From Stenotrophomonas koreensis (GTDB taxonomy: Bacteria; Pseudomonadota; Gammaproteobacteria; Xanthomonadales; Xanthomonadaceae), in NCBI RefSeq assembly GCF_001431525.1, contig NZ_LDJH01000025.1:1-42477 (forward strand): DNA of 42,477 bases, written 5' to 3'. Below the pieces are notes generated by a model. The model saw only the letters and a program-made list of their open reading frames with translations. It was not told where the DNA came from and searched no databases. Below, in pieces: positions 15,996 through 23,810 of the stretch. Within the stretch, counting starts at the first letter, position 1, and every line of letters starts with the position of its first letter. A program made the position numbers and the translations under genes.

Positions 15996-16930
15996 GCGCC
16001 TTCCTCCTGGTTGACCGCGGCCATGGCGGCGATGGCCTGGTCGTAGTGGTTGTCCAGATAGTGCTGGGCGATCTCGCGGCCGGTGGCCTTCCACACCCCG
16101 TCATGGCTGCAGATGTAGTCCATCGCGTCCTGGAAGGCGGCCAGCCGGTGCGGATGGCTGACCTGGTAGGCGTGCAGCGGCACGCACAGCACGGTGCCGG
16201 AATGCTCGCCTTCGGCATACAGGCGGTCGAAGGCGTCCTTGATCATCTGCCCGTAGCGGCGCGGCTCGATCTTGTTGGTGACGTAGACGATGGTGTCGTT
16301 GAGCTCCAGCGAATACGGCACCGAGACGAACTTCTTGCCCGAGCGGGTGATCACCGGGGTCGGCTGGTCGTCATGGAACAGGTCGCAGGTGTAGTTGCCA
16401 CCGCATTCGGCGAACAGGTCGATGGTGGCCGGCGAATGCGACAGCGCCGGGGCCAGGTAGCCATCGCAGTGCTGGCCGGTGTGGGTTTTGATCAGCTCCA
16501 TCGACATCTGGATCATTTCCCGCTCCTGCGCCTCGTCCAGGCCGTAGGTGTAGCGGGTGTTGTAGATGCCGTGGCTGAAGAATTCCCAGTTGCGCTCGGC
16601 GGCCATCGCGATCACCTCCGGATGGTGCTGCAGCAGCGCGGTGGACAGCGAGACCGAGCCACGCAGGCCGTACTGGTCCAGCACCCGCATCATGCGCTGG
16701 TGGCCGACGCGGTTGCCGTAGTCACGCGTGCCGTAGCCGAGGATGTCCGGCAGCGGCCGCGGCCAAGCCTTGCGGTGCGGGTTGGCCGGCGGGGCGTATT
16801 CGTAGAACTCGATGTTGGGGGCGATCCACAGCGCCACCCGGGCATTGCCCGGCCAGGTGATCTTCGGCCGGCTGTCCCAGGGCAGGTAGCCGTACAGGCC
16901 CGGGTCGGCCTTGGGGGCAGAGGTGCTCAT
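15992..16930 (-). CDS. Polysaccharide-deacetylase-fold hydrolase, PuuE/allantoinase-like (copy 2)
   Basis: This 312-aa cytosolic protein has ALWIAPNIEFYEY, TRDYGNRVGHQRMMRVLDQYG, WEFFSHGIYNTRYTYGL, CDGYLAPALSHSPATIDLFAE and VLCVPLHAYQVSHPHR. Motif order matches PuuE-like hydrolases of C-N bonds in cyclic ureides or imides, and the RDYGNRVG element is shared exactly with copy 1. It is sandwiched by 4-nt overlaps between the isochorismatase-type amidase and copy 1, so the three products are made together. This fits ring opening followed by hydrolysis of the resulting half-amide or carbamoyl group. Confidence 0.8.
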   Translation of the reverse strand: MSTSAPKADPGLYGYLPWDSRPKITWPGNARVALWIAPNIEFYEYAPPANPHRKAWPRPLPDILGYGTRDYGNRVGHQRMMRVLDQYGLRGSVSLSTALLQHHPEVIAMAAERNWEFFSHGIYNTRYTYGLDEAQEREMIQMSMELIKTHTGQHCDGYLAPALSHSPATIDLFAECGGNYTCDLFHDDQPTPVITRSGKKFVSVPYSLELNDTIVYVTNKIEPRRYGQMIKDAFDRLYAEGEHSGTVLCVPLHAYQVSHPHRLAAFQDAMDYICSHDGVWKATGREIAQHYLDNHYDQAIAAMAAVNQEEGA

Positions 16931-17601
16931 GCGCGCAGGGCCTTGAGCTGGGCGGCCACGTAATCCACCGGTTCGACATCGCCGTACTTGAGCATGATGT
17001 CGGCCAGGTTGGCGAAGTGCGGGATCTCGTGCTTGTCGGCCACACACTCTTCCGGAACGATGGAGCGGTAGCCGCGCGACAGGCTGTCGATCACGCAGGC
17101 GCGCACGCAGCCGGAGGTCGAGCCGCCGGTGATGATCAGCGTGTCCACCTGGGCGAAGGTCAGCAGCGACCACAGGTTGGTCTCGAAGAACGGGCTGGCC
17201 ATGCGCTTGTGCATGACGATGTCGCTGGCGTGGATGTCGGCACGCGGGTCGAACTGGGCGCGCTCGGAGCCGTGCTTGATGTTCTGCAGCGAGTCCGGGG
17301 TATTGGTGCGGGTGCCCCAGGTGCCGGCATCGATGCCCGATTCCAGGTAGGCCACATAGGTCCACACCACCGGGCCCCCCAGCTCACGCACCAGCGCCGA
17401 GAGCGCATTGATGTGCTCGATCTGGCGCGGGTCGGTCTCGTAGGCGGTCTTGAACGCGTCCAGGTCGGTGTAGGCGCGCTGCACGTCGATGTTGACGATG
17501 GCCGGGCGCTTGCCGAAGCCGAACTTGGCGCGGTTGGGGTTGGCCTTGACCTGCTCCCAGTATTGGCGGGCGGTCAGGCTGGAGGTTTCCATCACAGGCA
17601 T
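16927..17601 (-). CDS. Isochorismatase-fold amidohydrolase (N-carbamoylsarcosine amidase-like)
   Basis: This 224-aa cysteine hydrolase has the catalytic triad in place: Asp39 (VNIDVQRAY), Lys132 (MHKRMASPF) and Cys165 (GGSTSGCVRA). The AYTDLDAF... and DIVMHKRMASPFFETNL patterns are those of N-carbamoylsarcosine amidase and maleamate-amidase relatives rather than true isochorismatases. It likely releases ammonia (or CO2 plus ammonia) from a linear amide or ureide. It lies between the transporter gene (25-nt gap) and PuuE-like copy 2 (overlap). Confidence 0.85.
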   Translation of the reverse strand: MPVMETSSLTARQYWEQVKANPNRAKFGFGKRPAIVNIDVQRAYTDLDAFKTAYETDPRQIEHINALSALVRELGGPVVWTYVAYLESGIDAGTWGTRTNTPDSLQNIKHGSERAQFDPRADIHASDIVMHKRMASPFFETNLWSLLTFAQVDTLIITGGSTSGCVRACVIDSLSRGYRSIVPEECVADKHEIPHFANLADIMLKYGDVEPVDYVAAQLKALRA

Positions 17602-17626
17602 CGGGATTCTCCTTGTGCAGCAGGGG

Positions 17627-18871
17627 TCAGGCGGATTGGACGGAGCTGGCGCGTTCGTTGCGCACCAGGGTGGCCACCAGCAGGGCGAGTACGAGCAGGC
17701 CGCAGATCAGCTGGAAGGCCGGGGCGTAGCTGCCGGTCACGTCCGAGATCTTGGCTGCCAGCCAGACCCCCAGCCCGGCGGTGGTGGCATCAAGCAGGGT
17801 GATGGTGCCGAGGATCTTGCCGGCCGAGGTCAGGCCGAAGGCATTGACCGCCAGCAGCTGGATCATCGTGTACAGGCCGCCCCAGCCCAGGCCGAACAGG
17901 ATCAGCGCATACCAGACCAGTGCCACGTCCATGGTCGCCATCAGGAAGCCGCCGCCGGCCATCAGCGCGATGTTGAGCAGGAACACGCGCTTGGGCGGGA
18001 ACAGGTCGGCGAGCAGGCCAAAGCCGAACTTGCCCACCATCGCCAGGCCGAACATCACGCCCAGCCCGTTGCCGGCCTGGGCCGGTTCAAAGCCGAGGTC
18101 GCGCATGTGCAGGAACAGGTTGGAGGAGGCGGCGATGATCGAGAAGAAGGTGCACATGGCCACCACCGCCAGCGCCCAGAAGGTGCGCGTGCGCATGGCC
18201 TGGGCGTAGCTCAGGTCGGGCAGGGTGGGGGCAGCAGGCAGCGCCTGGGGGTCGCTGGCCGCGCTGTCAGCGGCGCGGTCGCTGCCCCAGGGCGCAATGC
18301 CGCCGGCCTTCGGGCTGCGCATGAACACCAGTGCCAGCAGCAGGAAGGCGACCGGAATGGCGGTTTCCCACAGCAGCGCGGCGCGCCAGTCCATGGTTTC
18401 CATCAGCTTGACCCCGAGCTTGGGGAAGATCATCCCGCCCAGCGAGGTGCCGACCAGGGCAATGCCGATCGCGGTGCCGCGCTTGGTATGGAACCACTGC
18501 GAGACAAAGATCACCGCCACGTTCAGGCCGGCGGCGACCAGCACCGCGGCAAAACCGATGTGGATCAGATACAGGTGCAGCAGCGAGTGCACATGGGCAT
18601 AGGCGGCATACAGCGCCGCCAGCAGGGCAATGCCGGCCAGCACCAGCCGGCGCGGGCCGACCCGGTCGATCAGGGCGCCGATGAACGGGGCCATCCAGCC
18701 GGCCAGCACCAGGGTGAGCAGGTCGCGCAGTTTCAGCTCGCTGCGGCTCCAGCCGAACTCGGCCAGCAGGGATTCGTCAAAGGCAGTCAGGCCGGTCACG
18801 GTCAGGCCGTTGGAGACCAACAGCACCAGCATCCCCATCAACGCCATCAACCACGGGTAGTAACGCTTCAT
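17627..18871 (-). CDS. MFS transporter (carboxylate/metabolite type)
   Basis: This 414-aa protein has 12 predicted membrane helices, the helix 2-3 loop signature as APFIGALIDRVGPRRLV, a central cytoplasmic loop of about 40 residues (AGGIAPWGSDRAAD...), and a matching FGLLADLFPPKRVF in the second half. It resembles the monocarboxylate/oxalate-formate-like MFS branch. It probably moves the pathway substrate or an organic-acid intermediate across the inner membrane. ATG at 18871 gives the natural MKRYYPWLM start. It is the first gene of the minus-strand operon, divergent from the plus-strand operon across a palindrome-bearing intergenic region. Confidence 0.85.
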   Translation of the reverse strand: MKRYYPWLMALMGMLVLLVSNGLTVTGLTAFDESLLAEFGWSRSELKLRDLLTLVLAGWMAPFIGALIDRVGPRRLVLAGIALLAALYAAYAHVHSLLHLYLIHIGFAAVLVAAGLNVAVIFVSQWFHTKRGTAIGIALVGTSLGGMIFPKLGVKLMETMDWRAALLWETAIPVAFLLLALVFMRSPKAGGIAPWGSDRAADSAASDPQALPAAPTLPDLSYAQAMRTRTFWALAVVAMCTFFSIIAASSNLFLHMRDLGFEPAQAGNGLGVMFGLAMVGKFGFGLLADLFPPKRVFLLNIALMAGGGFLMATMDVALVWYALILFGLGWGGLYTMIQLLAVNAFGLTSAGKILGTITLLDATTAGLGVWLAAKISDVTGSYAPAFQLICGLLVLALLVATLVRNERASSVQSA

Positions 18872-18936
18872 CTTTCTTACCTCGCAAGGAATAACGGAAG
18901 CGCGCCATGCCCGTGGGGGATTTTCCGTTTGCGACG

Positions 18937-18966
18937 TTGACCGCAGCCGGAAGGCATGCCTACACT
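18937..18966 (+). promoter_or_regulatory. Predicted sigma-70 promoter of the 19012 operon
   Basis: TTGACC (18937-18942), an 18-nt spacer, and TACACT (18961-18966). The start point would fall inside the adjacent palindrome, a good layout for repression. Confidence 0.5.
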
Positions 18967-18981
18967 TTGTCCGGACAAAGT
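18964..18981. promoter_or_regulatory. Perfect 18-bp palindrome, operator candidate
   Basis: ACTTTGTCCGGACAAAGT is fully self-complementary. It overlaps the predicted -10 and start site of the plus-strand operon, about 30 nt before the HapK-like ATG and about 93 nt from the divergent MFS gene start. A related site is at 11407. It is probably bound by a dimeric repressor that responds to the substrate or a CoA-ester. Confidence 0.7.
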
Positions 18982-19011
18982 TTGCCACAGTATTCAACCC
19001 CGGAGGAAGTC

Positions 19012-19320
19012 ATGCAGACCGTCATCGTGCTGTTCAATCTCAAGCCTGGCGTTGACGTCGCCCAGTACGAGGCCTGGGCCCGTGACAGCGACCTGCCGGT
19101 GGTCAATGGCCTGCCGTCGGTGGAGAAGTTCGAAGTGCTCAAGGCTTCAGGCCTGCTGATCGGCGAGGGTGCCTCGCCGTACCAGTACATCGAGATCATC
19201 CGCGTGCCGGACATGGCCGCCTTCGGCGCCGACCTCTCCGATCCGGCCGCCCAGGCCGGCGCGGCACAGTTCCAGCAGTTTGCCGACAACCCGTTGTTCA
19301 TCCTCACCAGCGCCATCTAA
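19012..19320 (+). CDS. HapK/EthD-like small dimeric alpha+beta-barrel protein
   Basis: This 102-aa protein has a strong ribosome site (GGAGG, 7 nt before ATG). The pattern VIVLFNLKPGVDVAQYEAWA, then DLPVVNGLPSVEKFEV, PYQYIEIIRV and QQFADNPLFILTS matches the 'REDY-like protein HapK' group and is related to EthD ferredoxin-like folds. HapK comes from a prodigiosin-type gene cluster, and EthD-like proteins assist oxidative degradation. The exact role is unknown. As first gene of the operon it may bind a hydrophobic intermediate or catalyse a decarboxylation or cyclisation-type step. Confidence 0.72.
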   Translation: MQTVIVLFNLKPGVDVAQYEAWARDSDLPVVNGLPSVEKFEVLKASGLLIGEGASPYQYIEIIRVPDMAAFGADLSDPAAQAGAAQFQQFADNPLFILTSAI

Positions 19321-19343
19321 GGCCACAAGGAAACTTTCGTCCA

Positions 19344-20186
19344 ATGGCACGTTTTCCCGAACTCAATGGCAAGGTCGCGCTGATCACCGGCGCCGGGCGC
19401 CGTGGTGGCCTGGGCGAGGGCATCGCCCGCCGCCTGCTGGAAGAAGGCTGCAAGGTGGTGCTGACCGATATCGGCCAGGCCCGTGGGGCCGAGATGCCGG
19501 TCACCGCCGTCGGTACCGACGAGGAAATGGCCCAGGTCGCCGCCGAACTGGCCGCCGCCACCGGTGGCGAGTGCGTGGCGATGGCGCTGGATGTGCTCGA
19601 CGAGGCCCAGGTGCAGGCGGTGATGGCCGCCACTGTCGCCCGCTTCGGTGCGCTGGACATCCTGGTCAACAACGCCGGCATCGGTTACCTGATGAAGTCG
19701 CTGGTGGATATCGAGGCCAGCGAATGGGATGCGGTGCTCGGGGTGAACCTGCGCGGCGCCTTCCTGACCATCAAGCATGCCGGCCGCCAGATGATTGCCC
19801 AGGGCTCGGGGCGCATCGTCAACATCGCCTCGCAGGCGGCCAAGTCGGCCTTCCCGCATGCCGCGGCCTACTGCTCCTCCAAGCACGGCCTGGTCGGGCT
19901 GACCCGCGTGGCCGCGCTGGAACTGGGCGCGCACGGCATCAACGTCAATGCGGTCTGCCCCAATCACGTCACCACCGGCCTGGGTGCGTGGCAGAACGAA
20001 TACTTCGCCGCCAAGCAGGGCAAGAGCGTGGAGCAGTACCTGGCCGACATGGCCGCACGCATCCCGCTTGGCCGTCCGGGCCTGGCCAGCGACACCGCTG
20101 CGGCCACCGCCTTTTTGTGTTCCGACGATGCGGTCTACATCACCGGCGAGGCGATCAACGTCTCCGGCGGTGAGGAAAACCACTGA
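19344..20186 (+). CDS. Short-chain dehydrogenase/reductase
   Basis: This 280-aa SDR has a glycine-rich cofactor loop (TGAGRRGGLGEGIA, 15-28), Asp42 at the end of the second strand (TDIG) suggesting NAD preference, NNAGIG (109-114), catalytic Ser163, Tyr176 and Lys180 (YCSSK), and the C-terminal EAINVSGGEENH. It oxidises an alcohol or reduces a ketone intermediate. A short insert around residues 45-65 is longer than in FabG. It starts 23 nt after the HapK-like gene and is in the same operon. Confidence 0.88.
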   Translation: MARFPELNGKVALITGAGRRGGLGEGIARRLLEEGCKVVLTDIGQARGAEMPVTAVGTDEEMAQVAAELAAATGGECVAMALDVLDEAQVQAVMAATVARFGALDILVNNAGIGYLMKSLVDIEASEWDAVLGVNLRGAFLTIKHAGRQMIAQGSGRIVNIASQAAKSAFPHAAAYCSSKHGLVGLTRVAALELGAHGINVNAVCPNHVTTGLGAWQNEYFAAKQGKSVEQYLADMAARIPLGRPGLASDTAAATAFLCSDDAVYITGEAINVSGGEENH

Positions 20187-20216
20187 CATCGCCCGTCCCC
20201 CCATCGAGATCGCACC

Positions 20217-21083
20217 ATGAGCAAGCCCGTCTATTCCTGGCCCAACAATGCCCGCCTCGCCCTGTCGGTGGTGGTCAATGTCGAGGAGCTGTCCGAGTAC
20301 AACGTCGGCCAGGGTGACAAGATCACCGAGCCGGTCGATGAGCTGCACGTCACCCTGTCCAAGCCGGTGCGCAACTACGGCAACGAGTCCAACTACCGCT
20401 ACGGCATCAACGAGGGCCATGCCCGGATTGCCGCGCTGCTGGACAGGTACAACGTCACCAGCACCTACACCGCCGCGGCGGTGTCGCTGGAGCGTGCGCC
20501 GGAGATTGCCGGCTACCTGCGTGGCAACCGCCACGAGGTCTGCTCGCACGGCCACCGCTGGATCCACCAGTTCCGCTTCAACCAGGAGCAGGAGCGCCAG
20601 TTCATCCGCGACGCGGCCGACAGCATCGAGCGCACCACCGGCCAGCGTCCGGTCGGCTGGCTCTCGCGCTACCTGCATACCGCCGACACCCGCCGGCTGC
20701 TGCAGGAAGAGGGCTACCTGTACCACATGGACGACTACTCGGCCGATGCCCCGTTCTGGGGCGACGTGGATGGCAGCGAGCAGCCGATGATCGTGGTGCC
20801 CTACCAGCTGGACACCAACGACATGAAGATGTGGGTGGCCCCGTCCTACCTGCCCAAGGACTGGCTGGACTACGCCATCGACTCGTTCGACACCCTGTAT
20901 GCCGAAGGCGAGCACAGCCCGAAGGTGATGTCGCTGGGCCTGCATCTGCGCATCATCGGCCGTCCGGGCCGCATCGGTGCGTTCGAGAAGTTCCTGCAGT
21001 ACGTGGCGACCAAGCCGGGCACCTGGTATGCGACCCGCCGCCAGATCGCCGAACACTTCGCCGCGCAGGTGCCCGCCCCGTGA
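20217..21083 (+). CDS. Polysaccharide-deacetylase-fold hydrolase, PuuE/allantoinase-like (copy 3)
   Basis: This 288-aa cytosolic protein is closest of the three to classical PuuE or cyclic-imide-hydrolase-type sequences: LSVVVNVEELSEYNV, VRNYGNESNYRYGINEGHARI, RHEVCSHGHRWIH (metal-type histidines kept), RPVGWLSRYLHTADTRRLL, YLYHMDDYSADAPFW, VVPYQLDTNDMKM and VMSLGLHLRIIGRPGRIGAF. The family opens cyclic amide rings such as allantoin. It is coupled to the CitE-like gene by a GTGA overlap. It may perform the first hydrolytic ring opening, with copies 1 and 2 acting on other intermediates. Confidence 0.82.
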   Translation: MSKPVYSWPNNARLALSVVVNVEELSEYNVGQGDKITEPVDELHVTLSKPVRNYGNESNYRYGINEGHARIAALLDRYNVTSTYTAAAVSLERAPEIAGYLRGNRHEVCSHGHRWIHQFRFNQEQERQFIRDAADSIERTTGQRPVGWLSRYLHTADTRRLLQEEGYLYHMDDYSADAPFWGDVDGSEQPMIVVPYQLDTNDMKMWVAPSYLPKDWLDYAIDSFDTLYAEGEHSPKVMSLGLHLRIIGRPGRIGAFEKFLQYVATKPGTWYATRRQIAEHFAAQVPAP

Positions 21084-21934
21084 GCACGCCCCTGAGCAAC
21101 CCGCGCCGCTGCCTGCTGTTCGTGCCCGGCTCGCGCCCGGAGCGCTTTGCCAAGGCCGTGGCCACCGGCGCCGACCAGGTCTGTATCGACCTGGAAGATG
21201 CCGTGGCACCTGCGGACAAGGAAACCGCGCGCGCTGCCGTGTTGGAATTCCTGGCCAATGTACCGGCCGGTTATACCCAGATCGGTATGCGCGTGAACCC
21301 GGTCAGCACCGACCTGGGTCGTGCGGATCTGGCTGCGCTGGCGGCCTCGTCGGCACGCCCGGCGTTCGTGATGCTGCCCAAGGTCGAATCGGCCGCTGAA
21401 CTGGCTGCCGCCGATGCCCTGCTGTCAGGCATGGATACGCAGTTCATCGTGCAGATCGAGACCCCGAAAGGCCTGCTCGATGCCCGCGACATCGTCGCTG
21501 CCAGTTCCCGCGTGCAGGCGCTGATGTTCGGTGGTTTCGACTACATCGTCGCCCTGCGTGGCCGCGCCGGCTGGGAGAGCTTCTTCCATCCGCGCGTGCA
21601 GCTGGCCACCATCGCTGCCGAAGCCAATGTCGGCTGCATGGATGTGCCGTACCTGGACATCAAGGACGCGGCCGGCCTGCGCGAGGAAACCGACCGCGTG
21701 ATCGCCCTGGGCTTCACCGCCAAGGCGGCCATCCATCCGGCCCAGGTGGACACCATCCAGAGCCGTTACCTGCCTGACGCCAATGAGCTTGACCATGCCC
21801 GCCGCGTGGTGGCGGCCATGGCCGACAACGGCGGTGGCGCGGTGGCGGTGGACGGCAAGCTGGTGGACCGCCCGATTGAAATTGCCGCCGAACGTGCGCT
21901 TGCCCTCGGGGCACACGGCCTGCGTCAGGACTGA
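21080..21934 (+). CDS. HpcH/HpaI–CitE-like CoA-ester lyase
   Basis: This 284-aa TIM-barrel enzyme begins at a GTG overlapping the previous stop. Family motifs are CLLFVPGSRPERFAKA, IDLEDAVAPADKE, RVNPVSTDLGRADL (substrate-binding Arg), LPKVESA, QIETPKGLLDA (metal Glu), FGGFDYIVAL and KAAIHPAQV. Relatives cleave citramalyl-CoA, malyl-CoA or beta-methylmalyl-CoA to acetyl-CoA (or pyruvate/glyoxylate) products. Next to a MaoC-type hydratase and class III CoA-transferases, citramalyl-CoA or alkylmalyl-CoA lyase is the best guess. The FGGFDYI element departs from the usual FGAEDL, hinting at a different acyl group. Confidence 0.82.
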   Translation: MSTPLSNPRRCLLFVPGSRPERFAKAVATGADQVCIDLEDAVAPADKETARAAVLEFLANVPAGYTQIGMRVNPVSTDLGRADLAALAASSARPAFVMLPKVESAAELAAADALLSGMDTQFIVQIETPKGLLDARDIVAASSRVQALMFGGFDYIVALRGRAGWESFFHPRVQLATIAAEANVGCMDVPYLDIKDAAGLREETDRVIALGFTAKAAIHPAQVDTIQSRYLPDANELDHARRVVAAMADNGGGAVAVDGKLVDRPIEIAAERALALGAHGLRQD

Positions 21935-22028
21935 CTGTTTTACCCCGCATTGAACATGGGGCACTGCCCCTCTTTGACCAAGCTGCGCCTGCAAGCCAGC
22001 ACTTACCGCACGAAAAAGGACAATTCCC

Positions 22029-22547
22029 ATGGTTCAGAACGTCAAGCAGATCGCTGAAAACCGTTTCCGTGAGACCTTTGGTCGCCACTACGAAGAGTTC
22101 AATGTCGGTGACATCTACGAGCACCGCCCGGGCCGTTCGATCACCGAGACCGACAACACCTGGTTCACCCTGCTGACCATGAACACCCATCCGATGCACT
22201 TCGACAAGGAGTACGCAAAGGAATCGGAATTCGGCAAGTGCATCGTCTGCTCGCCGTTCACCGTGGCCCTGATGGTGGGCATGAGCGTGACCGACGTGTC
22301 GCAGAAGGCCATTGCCAACCTGGGCTGGGGCGACATCAAGATGACCTTCCCGCTGTTTGTCGGCGACACCCTGGTGTGCGAATCCAAGGTGCTGGCCAAG
22401 CGTGAATCGGCCTCGCGTCCGGGCGCCGGCATCGTCACCGTGCAGACCGATGGCTACAACCAGGACGGCAAGCTGGTGTGCACCTTCACCCGCACCATGC
22501 TGATTGCCAAGATCGGCCACTCGGTCGAAGACAAGGTCAACTACTGA
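22029..22547 (+). CDS. MaoC-type enoyl-CoA hydratase, mesaconyl-CoA-hydratase-like
   Basis: A 172-aa single hot-dog domain with no signal. The active-site region TLLTMNTHPMHFDKEYAKES carries the N-x-H-P-x-H variant of the hydratase-2 motif seen in mesaconyl-CoA (2-methylfumaryl-CoA) hydratases rather than the usual D-x-N-P-x-H. It would add water to a substituted 2,3-enoyl-CoA, producing the hydroxyacyl-CoA for the CitE-like lyase upstream. A spacer of about 94 nt separates it from the lyase gene, and AAAGGA provides the ribosome site. The next gene starts 10 nt later. Confidence 0.84.
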   Translation: MVQNVKQIAENRFRETFGRHYEEFNVGDIYEHRPGRSITETDNTWFTLLTMNTHPMHFDKEYAKESEFGKCIVCSPFTVALMVGMSVTDVSQKAIANLGWGDIKMTFPLFVGDTLVCESKVLAKRESASRPGAGIVTVQTDGYNQDGKLVCTFTRTMLIAKIGHSVEDKVNY

Positions 22548-22557
22548 GGTCTATGTG

Positions 22558-23727
22558 ATGAGCACCGATATGGATCTGATGTGGGGCCCGGAAGAAGAGC
22601 AGACCCTGCTCGATGCGATCGACAACTGGGTGGAAAAGTCGGTTGCCCCGATTGCCCAGGAGTACGACCAGGAAGACAAGTACCCGCATCAGCTGGTCGA
22701 GGAGATGAAGGACCTGGGCCTGTTCGGTGCCACCATCTCGCCCGAATACGGGGGCCTCGGCCTGCCGGCGCGCATCTACGCCAAGATCGTGATCAAGGTC
22801 GCTTCGGTGTGGATGGCGCCGTCGGGCATCTTCAACTCGCACCTGATCATGGCTGCGGCCATCGAGCGTTGCGGCACCGAAGAGCAGAAGCGCAAGTACC
22901 TGCCGCGCATGGCCACCGGTGAGCTGCGTGGTGGCCTGGGCCTGACCGAGCCCAATGCCGGCACCGACCTGCAGGCGATCCGCACCGTGGCCAAGCGCGA
23001 GGGTGACCATTACGTCATCAACGGAGCCAAGACCTGGATCACCAACTCGCTGTATGGCGACATGATCCTGTTGCTGGCCAAGACCGACCCGGAAGCGCAA
23101 CCGCGCCACAAGGGCATGACCATGTTCATCGCCGAAAAGAGCGAAGGCTTCATCGTCGCCAAGAAGATGAAGAAGGCCGGTTACCGCGCCATCGACACCT
23201 GCGAGCTGGTGTTCGAAAACTACAAGGTGCCGGCCGATTGCGTGCTCGGTGGCGAAGAGGGCAAAGGCTTCCTGCATGCCGTCGGTGGCCTGGAACTGGG
23301 CCGCATCAACGTCGCCGCCCGTGGTTGTGGCATCGCCGAAGGCGCGCTGCGCCTGGCGGTGCGCTACGCCCAGGAGCGCATGACCTTCGGCAAGCCGATT
23401 GCCGAGCACCAGGCCATCCAGCTCAAGCTGGGTGAAATGGCGGCCAAGGTCGAGGCCTCCAAGCTGCTGATCGAAAGCGCCGCCAATGCCTATGACAAGG
23501 GCGAGCGTTGCGACATGGAAGCGGGCATGGCCAAGTACTTTGCCACCGAGACCGGCGTGTTCTGCGCCCAGGAAGGCATGCGTATCTTCGGCGGCTACAG
23601 CTACTCGGTGGAATATGACATCGAGCGCTTCTACCGCGATGCGATGCTGATGTGCATCGGCGAAGGCACCAACGAGATGCAGCGCATCATCATTGCCAAG
23701 CAGCTGGTTGCCCGCAACAAGATCTGA
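22558..23727 (+). CDS. Acyl-CoA dehydrogenase
   Basis: This 389-aa flavoenzyme has normal family length. FAD-binding elements are LGLTEPNAGTDLQAIRT and TWITNSLYGDMIL, substrate/FAD loops are MTFGKPIAEHQAIQLKLGEMA and MRIFGGYSYSVEYDIER, and the catalytic base is Glu369 in IGEGTNEMQR. It forms the 2,3-double bond in an acyl-CoA and passes electrons to ETF, hence to the ETF-QO encoded at 13334. ATG at 22558 is used; the out-of-frame ATG at 22553 is ignored. The operon context suggests it acts between CoA activation and MaoC hydration. Confidence 0.9.
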   Translation: MSTDMDLMWGPEEEQTLLDAIDNWVEKSVAPIAQEYDQEDKYPHQLVEEMKDLGLFGATISPEYGGLGLPARIYAKIVIKVASVWMAPSGIFNSHLIMAAAIERCGTEEQKRKYLPRMATGELRGGLGLTEPNAGTDLQAIRTVAKREGDHYVINGAKTWITNSLYGDMILLLAKTDPEAQPRHKGMTMFIAEKSEGFIVAKKMKKAGYRAIDTCELVFENYKVPADCVLGGEEGKGFLHAVGGLELGRINVAARGCGIAEGALRLAVRYAQERMTFGKPIAEHQAIQLKLGEMAAKVEASKLLIESAANAYDKGERCDMEAGMAKYFATETGVFCAQEGMRIFGGYSYSVEYDIERFYRDAMLMCIGEGTNEMQRIIIAKQLVARNKI

Positions 23728-23752
23728 TCCGCGCCACCGTCGCGTGTCTCTC

Positions 23753-23789
23753 GCTGCGGTGGCCCTTGCGGGTTGCCGCAGCGTTTTTA
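23753..23789 (+). terminator. Possible intra-operon terminator or attenuator
   Basis: GCTGCGG (23753-23759) pairs with CCGCAGC (23776-23782), followed by GTTTTTATTTT. It lies between the acyl-CoA dehydrogenase and the first CoA-transferase, so part of the transcript may end here. Confidence 0.55.
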
Positions 23790-23810
23790 TTTTCAGTATT
23801 GGGATAAATC

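Noticed and set aside
19317..21209. 630-codon minus-strand open frame
   Set aside because: It is antisense to the SDR and PuuE-like genes and has no motif.
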